Positions 1 to 8,866 are shown, counted from the first letter of the stretch. The stretch: 64,000 nt of DNA from Mycobacterium pseudokansasii (GCF_900566075.1 NZ_UPHU01000001.1:5456325-5520324); one strand, 5' to 3'. Program-made: numbers and translations. The notes: generated by a model not told the origin, from the sequence alone.

Positions 1-898
1 AGCCGGAGGCATCGGCCGGGCCATGGGCAGGCGTTTCGGCCAGGAGGGCATGAGGGTGGTGCTGGCCGACGTCCTCGCCAAGCCTTTGGACGCGGCGACC
101 CGCGAACTCGCGGCCGAGGGCATCGACGTGGCCGGGGTGGTCACCGACGTCACCGACTATTCCTCGGTCGAGTCGCTGGCCAGGCAGACGCTCCGCCACT
201 TCGGCGCGGTGCATGTGGTGTGCAACAACGCCGGCACCGGCGGGGTCTCCGAGGGCTACATGTGGGAGCACGACCTAGCCGACTGGCGCTGGGGCATCGA
301 CGTCAATGTGCTGGGCATCGTCCACGGCATCAAGGCCTTCGTGCCGATCCTGCTCGAGCAGGGCGAGGGACACGTCGTCAACACCTGTTCGGGCAACGGC
401 GGGTTCGCGCCGATCGCCCGGGGCGCCCTGGGCGGCCCGGCCAACGCCGTCTACCCGATGACCAAAGCCGCGGTGCTCTGCCTGACCGAGAGCCTCTACA
501 CACACCTGGAGATGACCGGGACGCAGGTGCGGGCGCATGTCCTTTTTCCCAGCGGTTTCTTGAACACCGGGATCTGGGAGTCCTGGCGGCACCGGCCGGA
601 ACGCTACACCGCAACCCAGCAACGTCGCACACCCGAGCCGACTCTGGCGGCGGTGGTAGGTCGCTTCCAGGCCGGCGGCCGGCGCGTCGAGTTCACCCCG
701 CTCGAGACTGTCGCGGACCAGCTGGTTGAGGGGATCAGGGCGGACCGCTTCTGGGTGATGGGTCCACCCACATCCGCCGACGAGGTCGTGACCCGCAAAG
801 CGGCATCGATCGTTGCCCGCACCAACCCCGACTACCTGGTCGACGTCCTCAGCCGGCATGCCGGGACGGAACAAGAAAACGAAGGAGCGCAGCGTTGA
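1..898 (+). CDS. SDR-family NAD(P)-dependent oxidoreductase, 5' end missing
   Basis: Short-chain dehydrogenase/reductase. The reading frame is open to the left edge, beginning AGGIGRAMG, which is the end of the glycine-rich cofactor-binding loop (TGxxxGIG), so the true start lies outside the window. Further visible family marks are the NNAG motif after the fourth strand and the catalytic YxxxK (YPMTK) with the preceding Ser region NTCSG. The substrate is not deducible. The stop overlaps the TTG start of the next gene by 4 bp, so it is translated as part of a four-gene operon with a decarboxylase-like protein and two amidohydrolases, which suggests a catabolic dehydrogenation step. Confidence 0.9.
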   Translation, partial: AGGIGRAMGRRFGQEGMRVVLADVLAKPLDAATRELAAEGIDVAGVVTDVTDYSSVESLARQTLRHFGAVHVVCNNAGTGGVSEGYMWEHDLADWRWGIDVNVLGIVHGIKAFVPILLEQGEGHVVNTCSGNGGFAPIARGALGGPANAVYPMTKAAVLCLTESLYTHLEMTGTQVRAHVLFPSGFLNTGIWESWRHRPERYTATQQRRTPEPTLAAVVGRFQAGGRRVEFTPLETVADQLVEGIRADRFWVMGPPTSADEVVTRKAASIVARTNPDYLVDVLSRHAGTEQENEGAQR

Positions 899-1695
899 GC
901 ACCGCAGTCCGATATGGTCCCCGCCCACCCCGGGCGCAGGTCGACCACGAGATCGACGTCACCAAGGCGCCCATCGCCACCGAGGCGGTGACCGTCACCT
1001 ACCTCACCGATCCGGAGATTGTCGCGGCCGTGCTGCCCAAGCCGTTGGAGCCGGCGGACGAACCGCTGGTGCGGGTCCAGCTTCAGCGGGTCCGGATGGA
1101 GGGCAGGCCGCCGTTCGGGTCGGCGGTGTTTTCGGTGACCGCCCGCCATGGCGAACTTCGGGGCGACTACCCCCTGTTGATGCCCCAGTCGACCGAGCAA
1201 TCGGTCACGGGCGGGCGCGAAACATTCGGCGAGCCCAAGAAACTGGGCCACATCGAGGTGCAGCGCGACGGGGACCGCATCACCGCAACCGTGGAGCGGA
1301 TGGGGTATCGGCTCATCACGCTGAAAGGCCGGGTCACCGGCCCGGCGGAATTGCCGGACGACCAGGTCGACACCGAGTTCTACTTCAAATTCCTGCGTTC
1401 CCCGGACGGCAACGGCATCACCGACCCTCACCTGGTCTACGGCGAGTACCACCGGCATTACGAGCTGCTGGACAATATCGACGGCACCCTCGAGTTGGGT
1501 GAGTCGCCGCTGGACCCGGTGGCCGACATCGTGATCCGCGAGATCAGGTCGATCACCTGGTGCCGCCGGCGCACCGTCCAGGTGGCAAGGATCGCCGAGC
1601 GGGTGCCACCGGAGTGGCTGCTGCCCTATGTGCACCAGCGCTACGACGACCCGATCCCATCGGCGTCCCCGGCCGTCGAACCGGCCCGGGTCTAG
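895..1695 (+). CDS. acetoacetate decarboxylase-family protein
   Basis: A 266-residue protein of the acetoacetate decarboxylase (ADC) fold. The segment GRETFGEPKKLG matches the active-site stretch of ADC, where the first of two adjacent lysines forms the Schiff base. The TTG start at 895 is chosen because it overlaps the SDR stop (TTGA), has a purine-rich ribosome-binding site (GAAGGAG) just upstream, and gives the expected length. In mycobacteria such proteins are often catabolic hydrolase/decarboxylase-like enzymes rather than true acetoacetate decarboxylases, so the substrate is left open. It is the second gene of the operon and ends 2 bp before the next ATG. Confidence 0.88.
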   Translation: MSTAVRYGPRPPRAQVDHEIDVTKAPIATEAVTVTYLTDPEIVAAVLPKPLEPADEPLVRVQLQRVRMEGRPPFGSAVFSVTARHGELRGDYPLLMPQSTEQSVTGGRETFGEPKKLGHIEVQRDGDRITATVERMGYRLITLKGRVTGPAELPDDQVDTEFYFKFLRSPDGNGITDPHLVYGEYHRHYELLDNIDGTLELGESPLDPVADIVIREIRSITWCRRRTVQVARIAERVPPEWLLPYVHQRYDDPIPSASPAVEPARV

Positions 1696-1697
1696 CC

Positions 1698-2912
1698 ATG
1701 GACCGGTACACCGTCATTTCGGCCGACTGCCACGCCGGCGCCGACCTGCTCGACTACCGCGAGTACCTCGATCCGCGATACCGGGACGAATTCGACGGCT
1801 GGGCGCCGACGTTCGTGAACCCGTTCGGCGACCTCACCGAGCCCGACGCCGAGCGCAACTGGAACAGCGATCTGCGTAACCGTGAACTGGATGAGGACGG
1901 CATTGCGGGGGAAGTCCTTTTTCCCAATACGGTGCCGCCGTTCTTTCCCCAGGGCAGTCTGGCCGCCCCGCCACCGCAGACCGCCCGGGAACTCGAACTG
2001 CGCTGGGCCGGCCTGCGCGCGCACAATCGCTGGCTGGCCGACTTCTGCTCCCTGTCACCCGAGCGGCGCGCCGGAGTGGGCCAGATCCTGCTCGGGGACC
2101 TCGACGAGGCCGTCGCCGAGGTGGCCCAGATCGCCAAGCTGGGGCTGCGCGGCGGTGTGCTGCTGCCCGGGGTCGCCCCGGGTACGGGCATTCCCGCGCT
2201 TTATGCCGAGCACTGGGAGCCGCTCTGGGCGGCCTGCGAGGAGTCGGCCGTGGTGGTCAACCACCACGGCGGCAACGCCGGACCGACCCCGACCGACGGG
2301 TGGGGTAGCTCGTTCGCGGTGTGGGTGTACGAGACACACTGGTGGTCGCACCGGGCGCTGTGGCACCTGATCTTCAGCGGCGCACTCGATCGCCATCCGG
2401 ACCTCACCGTGGTCTTCACCGAGCAGAGCACCGGATGGATATCGGCGACCCTCGATTCGCTCGACGTGGCGGCCGCGCGTTTCGGGCGAGCGAACTCGGC
2501 GATCGCCCGCTTCGCCGGCCCCACCGCGGGATCGCTGCCGTTGAAACCGAGCCAGTACTGGGCCCGCCAGTGTTACGCCGGTGCCAGCTTCCTGCGCCCG
2601 GTGGAGTGTGCCCAGCGCCACCGAATCGGCGTCGACCGGATCATGTGGGCAAGCGACTACCCGCACTTGGAGGGGACCGCTCCCTACAGCCGCGAGGCGC
2701 TGCGCCACACCTTCAGCGACGTCCCGGCCGAGGAGGTGGCGGCCATGGTGGGCGGGAACGCGGCCGCCGTCTACCGCTTCGACCTCGAGGCCCTCGCACC
2801 GCTGGCCGACCGAATCGGCCCGACCGTGGCCGAAGTCGCCGAGCCGCTGGCGGCCGTGCCCGCCGACGCGAGCAGCACCGCCTTCGAGCCCGACCCCATC
2901 CGTGCCTGGTAA
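1698..2912 (+). CDS. amidohydrolase (amidohydrolase 2 family), first of a tandem pair
   Basis: A 404-residue metal-dependent hydrolase of the amidohydrolase 2 (ACMSD-like TIM barrel) family. Visible family marks are the N-terminal ISADCHAG (metal-binding HxH-like region), the mid-protein NHHGGN and the C-terminal WASDYPHLEGT containing the conserved Asp. The ATG at 1698 lies 2 bp after the previous stop and immediately precedes the conserved N-terminus; longer in-frame extensions run into the previous gene. It is closely related to the next gene. Members of this family hydrolyse or decarboxylate ring-cleavage products and are common in mycobacterial terpenoid and steroid catabolic clusters. 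The exact role is unknown. Confidence 0.9.
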   Translation: MDRYTVISADCHAGADLLDYREYLDPRYRDEFDGWAPTFVNPFGDLTEPDAERNWNSDLRNRELDEDGIAGEVLFPNTVPPFFPQGSLAAPPPQTARELELRWAGLRAHNRWLADFCSLSPERRAGVGQILLGDLDEAVAEVAQIAKLGLRGGVLLPGVAPGTGIPALYAEHWEPLWAACEESAVVVNHHGGNAGPTPTDGWGSSFAVWVYETHWWSHRALWHLIFSGALDRHPDLTVVFTEQSTGWISATLDSLDVAAARFGRANSAIARFAGPTAGSLPLKPSQYWARQCYAGASFLRPVECAQRHRIGVDRIMWASDYPHLEGTAPYSREALRHTFSDVPAEEVAAMVGGNAAAVYRFDLEALAPLADRIGPTVAEVAEPLAAVPADASSTAFEPDPIRAW

Positions 2913-2925
2913 CGAAAGGAATACT

Positions 2926-4203
2926 GTGCAGCCTCTGGACCCTTACGTCATCATCTCCGCGGACTGTCACGCCGAGTTGCCGACCGAGCGTTACCGCGAG
3001 TACATCGACCCGGAATACCGCGAGGACTTCGAGGCCTTCCTGGTCGAGAAGGCGGCCGCGGCGCAGGTCGGCGGATTGATCGACGAGCAGTTCGCGCAAG
3101 CGTGGTTCTCCGAGCATGGCGACGGCATCGCCGGCGGGTGGGACGTAGGTTTGCGTGACAAAGAACTCGACGGCGACGGGGTGGTCGGCGAGGTCATCTT
3201 CCCCGACGCCGACGCCGTGAGCGGGGTCGCCGGGGCCCCGTTCGGCGCCGGCCTGGCCCAGTCGGGCGATCTCGACCCGGGCCGGGCGATGGCCGGGGCG
3301 AGGGCCCACAACCGCTGGTTGGCCGAGCTGTGCAGCCACAGCCCTGAGCGGCGGGCCGGGGTGGCGGTCGTACCGATACTGGCGGACATCGATACGGCGG
3401 TGGCCGAAATCACCCGGGCCGCTGAGTCCGGGCTGCGGGGCGGGATCATGATCCCGGCGCGCTGGGCCGGCTACCCGCCCTACCACGACCGGCGCTACGA
3501 CAAGGTCTGGGCCGCCTGCCAGGACCTGCAGATGCCGGTACACACCCACGTCGGCGCCGCCCCGCAGGAGGACTACGGCGAGCACCTGGGTATCTATGTC
3601 ACCGAGGTGCGCTGGTGGGGGGTCCGGCCGCTGTGGTTCGCCTTGTGGTCCGGGGTTTTCGAACGCTTCCCCCGGCTGCGCTGGGGAGCCACCGAGTGCG
3701 GCGCGTTTTGGGCCAGCGACCTGCTCTGGCTGATGGACACGCGATACCTGCGTGAGCACTCGGCCAAGAAGATGAGCCGGCGGATGGAGGGCGATCTGAC
3801 GATGCCGCCCTCGGCGTACTTCGACCGGAATTGCTTTATCGGGGCAACCACCACCGAGCGCCGGGAATTGGCGCGGCGCCACGAGATCGGAGTCTCAAAC
3901 ATGCTGTGGGGCAACGATTTTCCCCATCCCGAAGGGACCTGGCCGCACACCCGCGACTGGCTGAAACGCTCGTTCTGGGACATTCCCGTGGCCGAGACCC
4001 GGCAGATCCTGGGCCTGACGGCAGCGGAGGTGTACAACTTCGACCTGGGCGCGCTGGCCGCCCTGGCCGCGCGCATCGGCCCGACGCCCGAGGACCTGGG
4101 ACAGGACGATGCGGTGAGCGTCCCCAAGTGGGAGGCGGCCCGGCAGGCCGGACGCCACTGGCTGACCGGTGCGGAGCCGTTGCCCGAGCTTGTGGAGAGC
4201 TGA
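2926..4203 (+). CDS. amidohydrolase (amidohydrolase 2 family), second of a tandem pair
   Basis: A 425-residue paralogue of the preceding hydrolase, sharing the N-terminal IISADCHAELP and the C-terminal LWGNDFPHPEGTW motif. The GTG at 2926 is the start because a good ribosome-binding site (GAAAGGA) sits 5 bp upstream in the 13-bp gap and the protein then aligns with its neighbour. Two paralogues side by side suggest either consecutive steps on similar substrates or a heteromeric enzyme. It is the last gene of the operon; the 157 bp that follow hold only a perfect 12-bp palindrome. Confidence 0.9.
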   Translation: MQPLDPYVIISADCHAELPTERYREYIDPEYREDFEAFLVEKAAAAQVGGLIDEQFAQAWFSEHGDGIAGGWDVGLRDKELDGDGVVGEVIFPDADAVSGVAGAPFGAGLAQSGDLDPGRAMAGARAHNRWLAELCSHSPERRAGVAVVPILADIDTAVAEITRAAESGLRGGIMIPARWAGYPPYHDRRYDKVWAACQDLQMPVHTHVGAAPQEDYGEHLGIYVTEVRWWGVRPLWFALWSGVFERFPRLRWGATECGAFWASDLLWLMDTRYLREHSAKKMSRRMEGDLTMPPSAYFDRNCFIGATTTERRELARRHEIGVSNMLWGNDFPHPEGTWPHTRDWLKRSFWDIPVAETRQILGLTAAEVYNFDLGALAALAARIGPTPEDLGQDDAVSVPKWEAARQAGRHWLTGAEPLPELVES

Positions 4204-4277
4204 GGGCGGCAAGGCGGCGAGGGCCCACTCCGCCCCGGCCAGCAGATTCCCGACGCCCGCCCCAAACCGTCACCAGA

Positions 4278-4289
4278 ATCACGCGTGAT
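4278..4289. promoter_or_regulatory. perfect 12-bp palindrome ATCACGCGTGAT
   Basis: ATCACGCGTGAT is fully self-complementary and lies in the gap between the end of the catabolic operon and the converging propeller gene. It could be an operator, but no gene starts next to it and a perfect 12-mer can arise by chance in GC-rich DNA. Confidence 0.2.
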
Positions 4290-4360
4290 GCGATCTGCGG
4301 CGGCCAGCGCATCGGAGTCGACCCTGTATGGAGTTCGCCAGGGGTGAGCGGTGCTGAACC

Positions 4361-5272
4361 CTATGGACGTTCGATCACCGACACCGTGTCATCGCTGTTT
4401 TTGGCGACGTAGACGGTGTGGGTGCCCGGGTCCACCGCCACCGCGACCGGGTGCTTGCCGACGTCGACGATGGCGGTGACCGCGTGCGTCGACCCGTCGA
4501 TCACCGACACCGTGTCGTCGTGAAGATTGGTGACGTAGACGGTGTGGGTGGTCGGATCCACCGCCACGCTGTTCGGATAATCGCCGACGAACACGGTGGC
4601 GGTGACGGTTCGCGTCTTCCCGTCGATCACCAACACGGTGTTGTCCTCCGTGTTCACGACGTAGACCGTGTGGGTGCCCGGATCAACCGCCGCCGCGTAC
4701 AGGCCGTTGTCGACGTCCACGGTAGGCAGTGGCTTTGTCGGCTGGGACCGGTGAAAGAGCAGAGCAAACAGACCCACGACCGCCGACCACGCCCGCGACG
4801 GCCAGCACCGGCAGAAGCGCGCGTTTTGTGGTTCGGCTGGGTTCGTGACTGGCCTGTGGCGGGTGCGGGAACGGTCGGGCGCCGGCGATTCGGCATCAGC
4901 CTTCATCCGCGAGGTGGAGACGAAAAAGTGAATCAGTGAGACGCCGAACACCGGCGCGAGCAGCAGACTGGCAGGCCCCAAATCGATGTGGAAAGGCGAT
5001 CCCAACGCAATCGCAATCGCTGCGGCGCCGGAAAGCAATCCAACCGGAATCAGATAAACGATCGCGAACAGCAAAGTGGTAATTTTCCAGCTCTTCGCCG
5101 ATCGCTGAAGACCCGCCGCTTCGCTCAGCCAGCGCATCGCCACACAAAACACCACAGTGGCGATCATCGCCGCGACACCCACTACCGAGAAAAGAAGGGC
5201 GACCGGCGGCGGAGTTTCGTACATGAAATGGCCATGGATCGCATCCACCAGTGAAAAAACCGCCGTGATCAC
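4361..5272 (-). CDS. membrane segment fused to YVTN beta-propeller; probably a decayed composite gene
   Basis: The C-terminal part has at least three YVTN-type propeller repeats (HTVYVVN, HTVYVTN, HTVYVAK, each followed by a VIDG-like turn). The N-terminal part is a set of hydrophobic helices (ALLFSVVGVAAMIATVVF and others) matching the C-terminal half of a DUF2510-type membrane protein whose 5' end lies beyond the insertion sequence at 6751-7025. The GTG at 5272 is a formal start only. Just upstream, another frame (LAKIRVHDRYRS) continues the membrane protein, separated by what looks like a TG duplication. The join before the propeller also looks frame-shifted, since LLPVLAVAGVV is readable in another frame. 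Treat it as a remnant unless expression is shown. Confidence 0.5.
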   Translation of the reverse strand: MITAVFSLVDAIHGHFMYETPPPVALLFSVVGVAAMIATVVFCVAMRWLSEAAGLQRSAKSWKITTLLFAIVYLIPVGLLSGAAAIAIALGSPFHIDLGPASLLLAPVFGVSLIHFFVSTSRMKADAESPAPDRSRTRHRPVTNPAEPQNARFCRCWPSRAWSAVVGLFALLFHRSQPTKPLPTVDVDNGLYAAAVDPGTHTVYVVNTEDNTVLVIDGKTRTVTATVFVGDYPNSVAVDPTTHTVYVTNLHDDTVSVIDGSTHAVTAIVDVGKHPVAVAVDPGTHTVYVAKNSDDTVSVIERP

Positions 5273-5355
5273 ACGAACCGCAGGACAGATCGGTATCGAT
5301 CGTGGACCCGAATCTTGGCCAGTCGGGATGTCCCCCACAGGATCATCAACGTTCT

Positions 5356-5380
5356 GGCTCTTGTGACATAGCCGTGGGTT
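5356..5380 (+). repeat. left terminal inverted repeat of the ISL3-type element
   Basis: It begins GGCTCTTGTGACATAG and pairs with the right end at 6726-6750. It lies about 140 bp before the first plausible transposase start. Confidence 0.6.
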
Positions 5381-5498
5381 CCGCGACCTGGAAATTTGGG
5401 CGCAACGCCGTGTCCTGCTTACGTTTTGGACTGCTGAAGGTTCAATCCGTGAGAAGGGGTGTACGGCGCTGCGCAAGAACAGGATATTCGGTGAGGCC

Positions 5499-6720
5499 GT
5501 GGGCGGGCCGGATCTGGTGGTCGAGGACGTGACGGTGGAGGTCGAGAGCAGGCAGAAGGGCAAGGAGACGGTCACCGAGGAGGTGCTGGTGTTCCGGGTC
5601 CGACCGAAGGCGGTGCAGGCCGGTCGGTGCTCGCGTTGTCGGGCTATTCGACCTAGTTACGACGCCGGGGATGGGTTGCGTCGGTGGCGGACTCTGGACG
5701 TTGGCACGATGAAGACCTACCTGGAGGCGCCGGTGCCGCGGGTCCGCTGCCCCGAGCACGGTGTCGTTGTCGCGCATGTGCCGTGGGCGCGGCCGGGCGC
5801 CAAGCACACCTGGCTGTTCGAGGACACCTGCGCATGGCTGGCCGCCCACGCCGCGCTGAGCGTGTTGACGGTGCTGTTGCGGATCGCCTGGCGCACCGCG
5901 GCGGCGATCGTGACCAGGGTGGTTGCCGACGGCCGCGACACCAACGACCTGCTCGCAGGGCTGACCCGGATCGGCATCGACGAGATCGCATACCGCAAGG
6001 GACATCGCTACTTGACGTGCGTGGTTGACCACACGACCGGCCGACTGGTGTGGGCCGACGAGGGCCGCAACCAGGACACGCTCGGCCGGTTCTTCGACGA
6101 GCTGGGCGCCGAGCGGGCGACGCTGTTGACCGACGTCAGCTGCGACGGCGCGGAGTGGATCCACGCCCTGGTGCGTGCACGCGCGCCGCAGGCGCTGATC
6201 TGCCTGGACGCCTTTCATGTCGTGGCCTGGGCGATGAAGGCACTGGACAAGGTGCGGGTGCGCACCATGACCCGCGCCGGGATCACCGATCGGCACGCTA
6301 TGTGAGCGACCCGCAAGAACCCGCCCGACCTGACCGGCGAGCAGCGCACCAGCCTCGCTGCGATCGCCGACACCAAACGCCACCCTGTATCGGGCGTATC
6401 TGCTCAAAGAGCAACTCCGGGAGGTGTTTCGGGTCAAAGGCGCCCACGGGCGCCAACTGCTGGCCGGGTGGCTGTCGTGGGCGTCGTACTCGCGCATACC
6501 CGAGTTCGTCGCGCTGGCCCGCAGCATCCGCCGCTACCGCGACCTGATCCACAACACCCTCGACCACGGCCTGTCGAACGCGAAGTCCGAGGCCACCAAC
6601 ACTCACCTGCGCGCATTGACCAAGCGCGCCTATGGTTTTCACAGTCCCGATGCGCTTATCGGCATGGCCATGCTCACCCGCGGCGGACTCTGCCCACAAC
6701 TACCCGGCCGCGCCGCATGA
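5499..6720 (+). pseudogene. ISL3-family transposase, inactivated by a stop and a frameshift
   Basis: The first 268 codons encode the zinc-finger-like region (CSRCRAI, VRCPEHG) and the DDE core (IGIDEIAYRKGHRY, LTDVSCDGAEW) of an ISL3 transposase. A TGA at 6303 replaces the tryptophan usually found there, because the same frame goes on as ATRKNPPDLTGEQ. Then an extra A in the AAA at about 6374 shifts the frame; the rest (YRAYLLKEQLREVF ... GLSNAKSEATNTHL) continues in another frame to a stop at 6720. The start is uncertain: the frame is open upstream and no classic ISL3 N-terminus is visible. The element can no longer make full-length transposase. Confidence 0.85.
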
Positions 6721-6725
6721 AATCC

Positions 6726-6750
6726 AGCCCACGGAAACGTCAGTAGATCC
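6726..6750 (-). repeat. right terminal inverted repeat of the ISL3-type element
   Basis: Read on the minus strand it begins GGATCTACTGACG and matches the left end at 18 of 25 positions. It lies 5 bp after the transposase remnant. Confidence 0.6.
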
Positions 6751-7025
6751 CACCGCATCGTTGGCGAAATCAAACCTCCATCCGACGCCATTCACCGTCT
6801 GGCTGTAGGTGAGGTCAACGAGACAGATCAGCGCACCCCAGAAAATCCAACGCAGGGGCGAGATCGCCGACCGAATGCCGGATACCGGTGTGACTGCAAG
6901 GGCCGCTGGTGGACTGGCAGGCGGATTGATACGGGATTCCGTCCAAAAGGTGCCGTCCCAGTAGCGCTGCCCCCGCCTCCACCCTCATCCGGATACCATC
7001 CAGGCGGCAGTGGTGGTGTGGTCAT
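6751..7025 (-). pseudogene. 5' fragment of a DUF2510-domain membrane protein, cut by the IS
   Basis: The minus strand starts with PPLPPGWYPDEGG, the DUF2510 signature. After the G-run near 6970 the frame must change to give the rest of the domain (QRYWDGTFWTES), followed by a hydrophobic stretch (LRWIFWGALICLVDL) and FDFANDAV, where the insertion sequence begins. The continuation (LMILWGTSRLAKIRV) is readable on the far side of the element near 5350. Ancestrally this was therefore one gene of DUF2510 plus several membrane helices. It is broken by a frameshift and by the insertion. Confidence 0.65.
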
Positions 7026-7493
7026 CAGCCCCCCACTCGTTTCGAACGCGAAACATCACATCGCCGTAGGGATTATCGTTGACTCTCCCGGTCGATGAGG
7101 AGCATCGGCGCCGGCCGTGATGTCGGATTCCGCCAGGGTTGTCAGTGGGCGCGTGTATTACACAACGCACCCACCGTCACGGGCCAGCCCCAGTGGATCG
7201 TCCCAGCTACCAAACAACCGGCGCATGCGGCAAAGTCGACCAGACGCGAGCAGAACTGAACGCCGTCTCGAAAAGGACGAGATATGAGGGTCTCATAGCT
7301 CCGTTTGGAAGAATCGCCGAATACAACACCCGGGGCGGACTTCAGATTGCCAACTTCAGGTTTAAGGCCATCGCTACACAGTGATTTGGTCGCACGCTGG
7401 TGCTAAATGGGACTCTGCCAACATCCTGCGGGCGGAGTGGACTGAGCTTATGGTCGCGTTATCCGTGGTTGCCAACTCGGTGTCGGAAGGATC
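7026..7493. other. 468-bp gap without a recognisable gene
   Basis: No frame shows a recognisable protein family and no strong hairpin is obvious. The region separates the broken DUF2510 gene from the NHL propeller gene on the opposite strand, so promoters for both directions are expected here, but none stands out. It is less GC-rich in places, in keeping with neutral decay next to the insertion sequence. Confidence 0.4.
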
Positions 7494-8390
7494 GTGGTGG
7501 AGAACGAGACGGGTGCCCCCCGCCGGCGGTGGCGGCGCAAGAGTCTCTGGGTCCCTGCCGTTCTGTTGACCGTCGCCGTCATCGCTGCTGCGGTCACCAC
7601 GTTGATCCTCCGCACCATCGAGCCTTCGTCGGGGGCACAGTCGGTGCTGCCATTCACGGGCCTCAAATACCCCACCGGGGTGGCGGTGGACCGCGCGGGC
7701 ACCGTGTACGTCGTCGACTGGGACAACGATCGGGTGGTGATGTTGCCGGCGGGATCCTCCACCCAGACCGTGCTGCCGTTCACGGGCCTCAAACACCCCA
7801 ACCAAGTGGCCGTGGATGGCGCGGGCACCGTGTACGTCACCGACACCGACAACAGTCGGGTGGTGAAGCTGGCGGCCGGATCCAGCAGTCAGACCGTGTT
7901 GCCGTTCACCGACCTCAGAAACCCCACCGGGGTGGCGGTGGACGGCGCGGGCACCGTGTACGTCGTCGACAGCCTCCGCGATCGGGTGATGACAGTGGCG
8001 GCAGGATCCAGCACCCAGACCCGATTGCGGTTCCGTGGCCTCAGACACCCCGACGGGGTGGCCGTGGATGGCGCGGGCACCGTGTACGTCGCCGACGAAC
8101 TCCGCGATCGGGTGGTGACGCTGGCGGCGGGATCCAGCGCTCAGACGGTGCTGCCGTTCAGGGGCCTCATCGGCCCCGACGGCGTGGCGGTGGACGACGC
8201 GGGCAACGTCTACGTCACCGACATGGGCGATCGGGTGGTGAAGCTGGCGGCCGGATCCAACACCCAGACCGAATTGCGGTTCCATGGCCTCAACCAAACA
8301 ACCGGGATCGCCGTCGACCGCGCGGGCAGCGTGTACGTCGCCGACGCCCGCAACAATCGGGTGGTCAAGCCGACGGCGGGGTCACGGTGA
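7494..8390 (+). CDS. membrane-anchored NHL beta-propeller protein resembling the PknD sensor domain
   Basis: A 298-residue protein. Residues 1-18 are basic, 19-41 form a transmembrane helix, and the rest is a beta-propeller of about six NHL blades of the type GVAVDxAGTVYVxDxxNxRVVxLxAGSSxQTxLPF. The blade motif is that of the extracellular sensor of the Ser/Thr kinase PknD, but no kinase domain is present: the N-terminus is only a short cytosolic tail. The GTG at 7494 is preceded by GGAAGG. The likely role is an outward-facing ligand- or surface-binding protein. It could be a paralogue derived from pknD by loss of the kinase. No co-transcribed gene is visible. Confidence 0.85.
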   Translation: MVENETGAPRRRWRRKSLWVPAVLLTVAVIAAAVTTLILRTIEPSSGAQSVLPFTGLKYPTGVAVDRAGTVYVVDWDNDRVVMLPAGSSTQTVLPFTGLKHPNQVAVDGAGTVYVTDTDNSRVVKLAAGSSSQTVLPFTDLRNPTGVAVDGAGTVYVVDSLRDRVMTVAAGSSTQTRLRFRGLRHPDGVAVDGAGTVYVADELRDRVVTLAAGSSAQTVLPFRGLIGPDGVAVDDAGNVYVTDMGDRVVKLAAGSNTQTELRFHGLNQTTGIAVDRAGSVYVADARNNRVVKPTAGSR

Positions 8391-8866
8391 GGTTCAGCGC
8401 TTCTTTGCCGTCATTGAACTGAGTTGCGCTTCGACGGTTGTTCTGTGCGATCTCGGGCGGCCCCGAGCTGCCACGAACGCTACTTTGGGAACCCCGCGCG
8501 GCGAGTCAGGTGGATGCTCTGGGCGTGATCTCGGCCGCGAGTGGCGAAGGCCTGCGGCTTGTCAACCTCGGAGCGTGTCACTCGTAAAGACATGCAGAGC
8601 AGAAGAACTCGAAGACCGTCTGAACTCATCCTCGCATTCCGGGAGTGATCTCCGGCCACATCTCCGTTGACCGTCCGCACGCGGACCGGCGAGACGGTCG
8701 ACGACCTCGAAAACGCGGTCCCCGTAAGCCGTACTGCCGTCGTCGGGCACCTTCCGGTCGATCGAGGTGGTTGTGCCTGGCACTGTTCGCATGGAATTCG
8801 TTATGCAGGACTAGCTGTCGACTATCCATAGCATGCCTTCACCGCGTCCGTGCAGGTCAAACCTGG
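8391..8866. other. 476-bp gap between the NHL gene and the tRNA cluster
   Basis: Nothing convincing is seen. Short open frames on either strand lack family motifs and ribosome-binding sites. A minus-strand stretch near 8600-8790 has coding-like composition but no recognisable product. Confidence 0.35.

Larger units (their letters stand above)
5356..6750 (+). mobile_element. decayed ISL3-family insertion sequence, about 1.4 kb
   Basis: The element is bounded by imperfect terminal inverted repeats of about 25 bp at 5356-5380 and 6726-6750. These match at 18 of 25 positions, share CCGTGGG, and the left end starts GGCTCTTG. It carries one transposase gene with inactivating changes. The roughly 1.4 kb length fits ISL3 elements. 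No 8-bp target duplication is visible at these boundaries, so the ends may have decayed or be placed a few bases off. It interrupts a DUF2510 membrane-protein gene. Confidence 0.75.

Noticed and set aside
5348..6758. Similar NDAVG and DDPVG peptides on both sides of the IS taken as a target duplication
   Set aside because: The left peptide is in the wrong frame for the interrupted gene, and the flanking 8-mers AACGTTCT and CACCGCAT do not match.
7374..8297. 307-codon minus-strand open frame with repeated VGDVHGARAIH-type blocks
   Set aside because: The repeats are the reverse complement of the NHL blades of the true gene on the plus strand.
8480..8829. Minus-strand short frames upstream of the tRNA cluster
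   Set aside because: No domain, no ribosome-binding site and no gene neighbour support.
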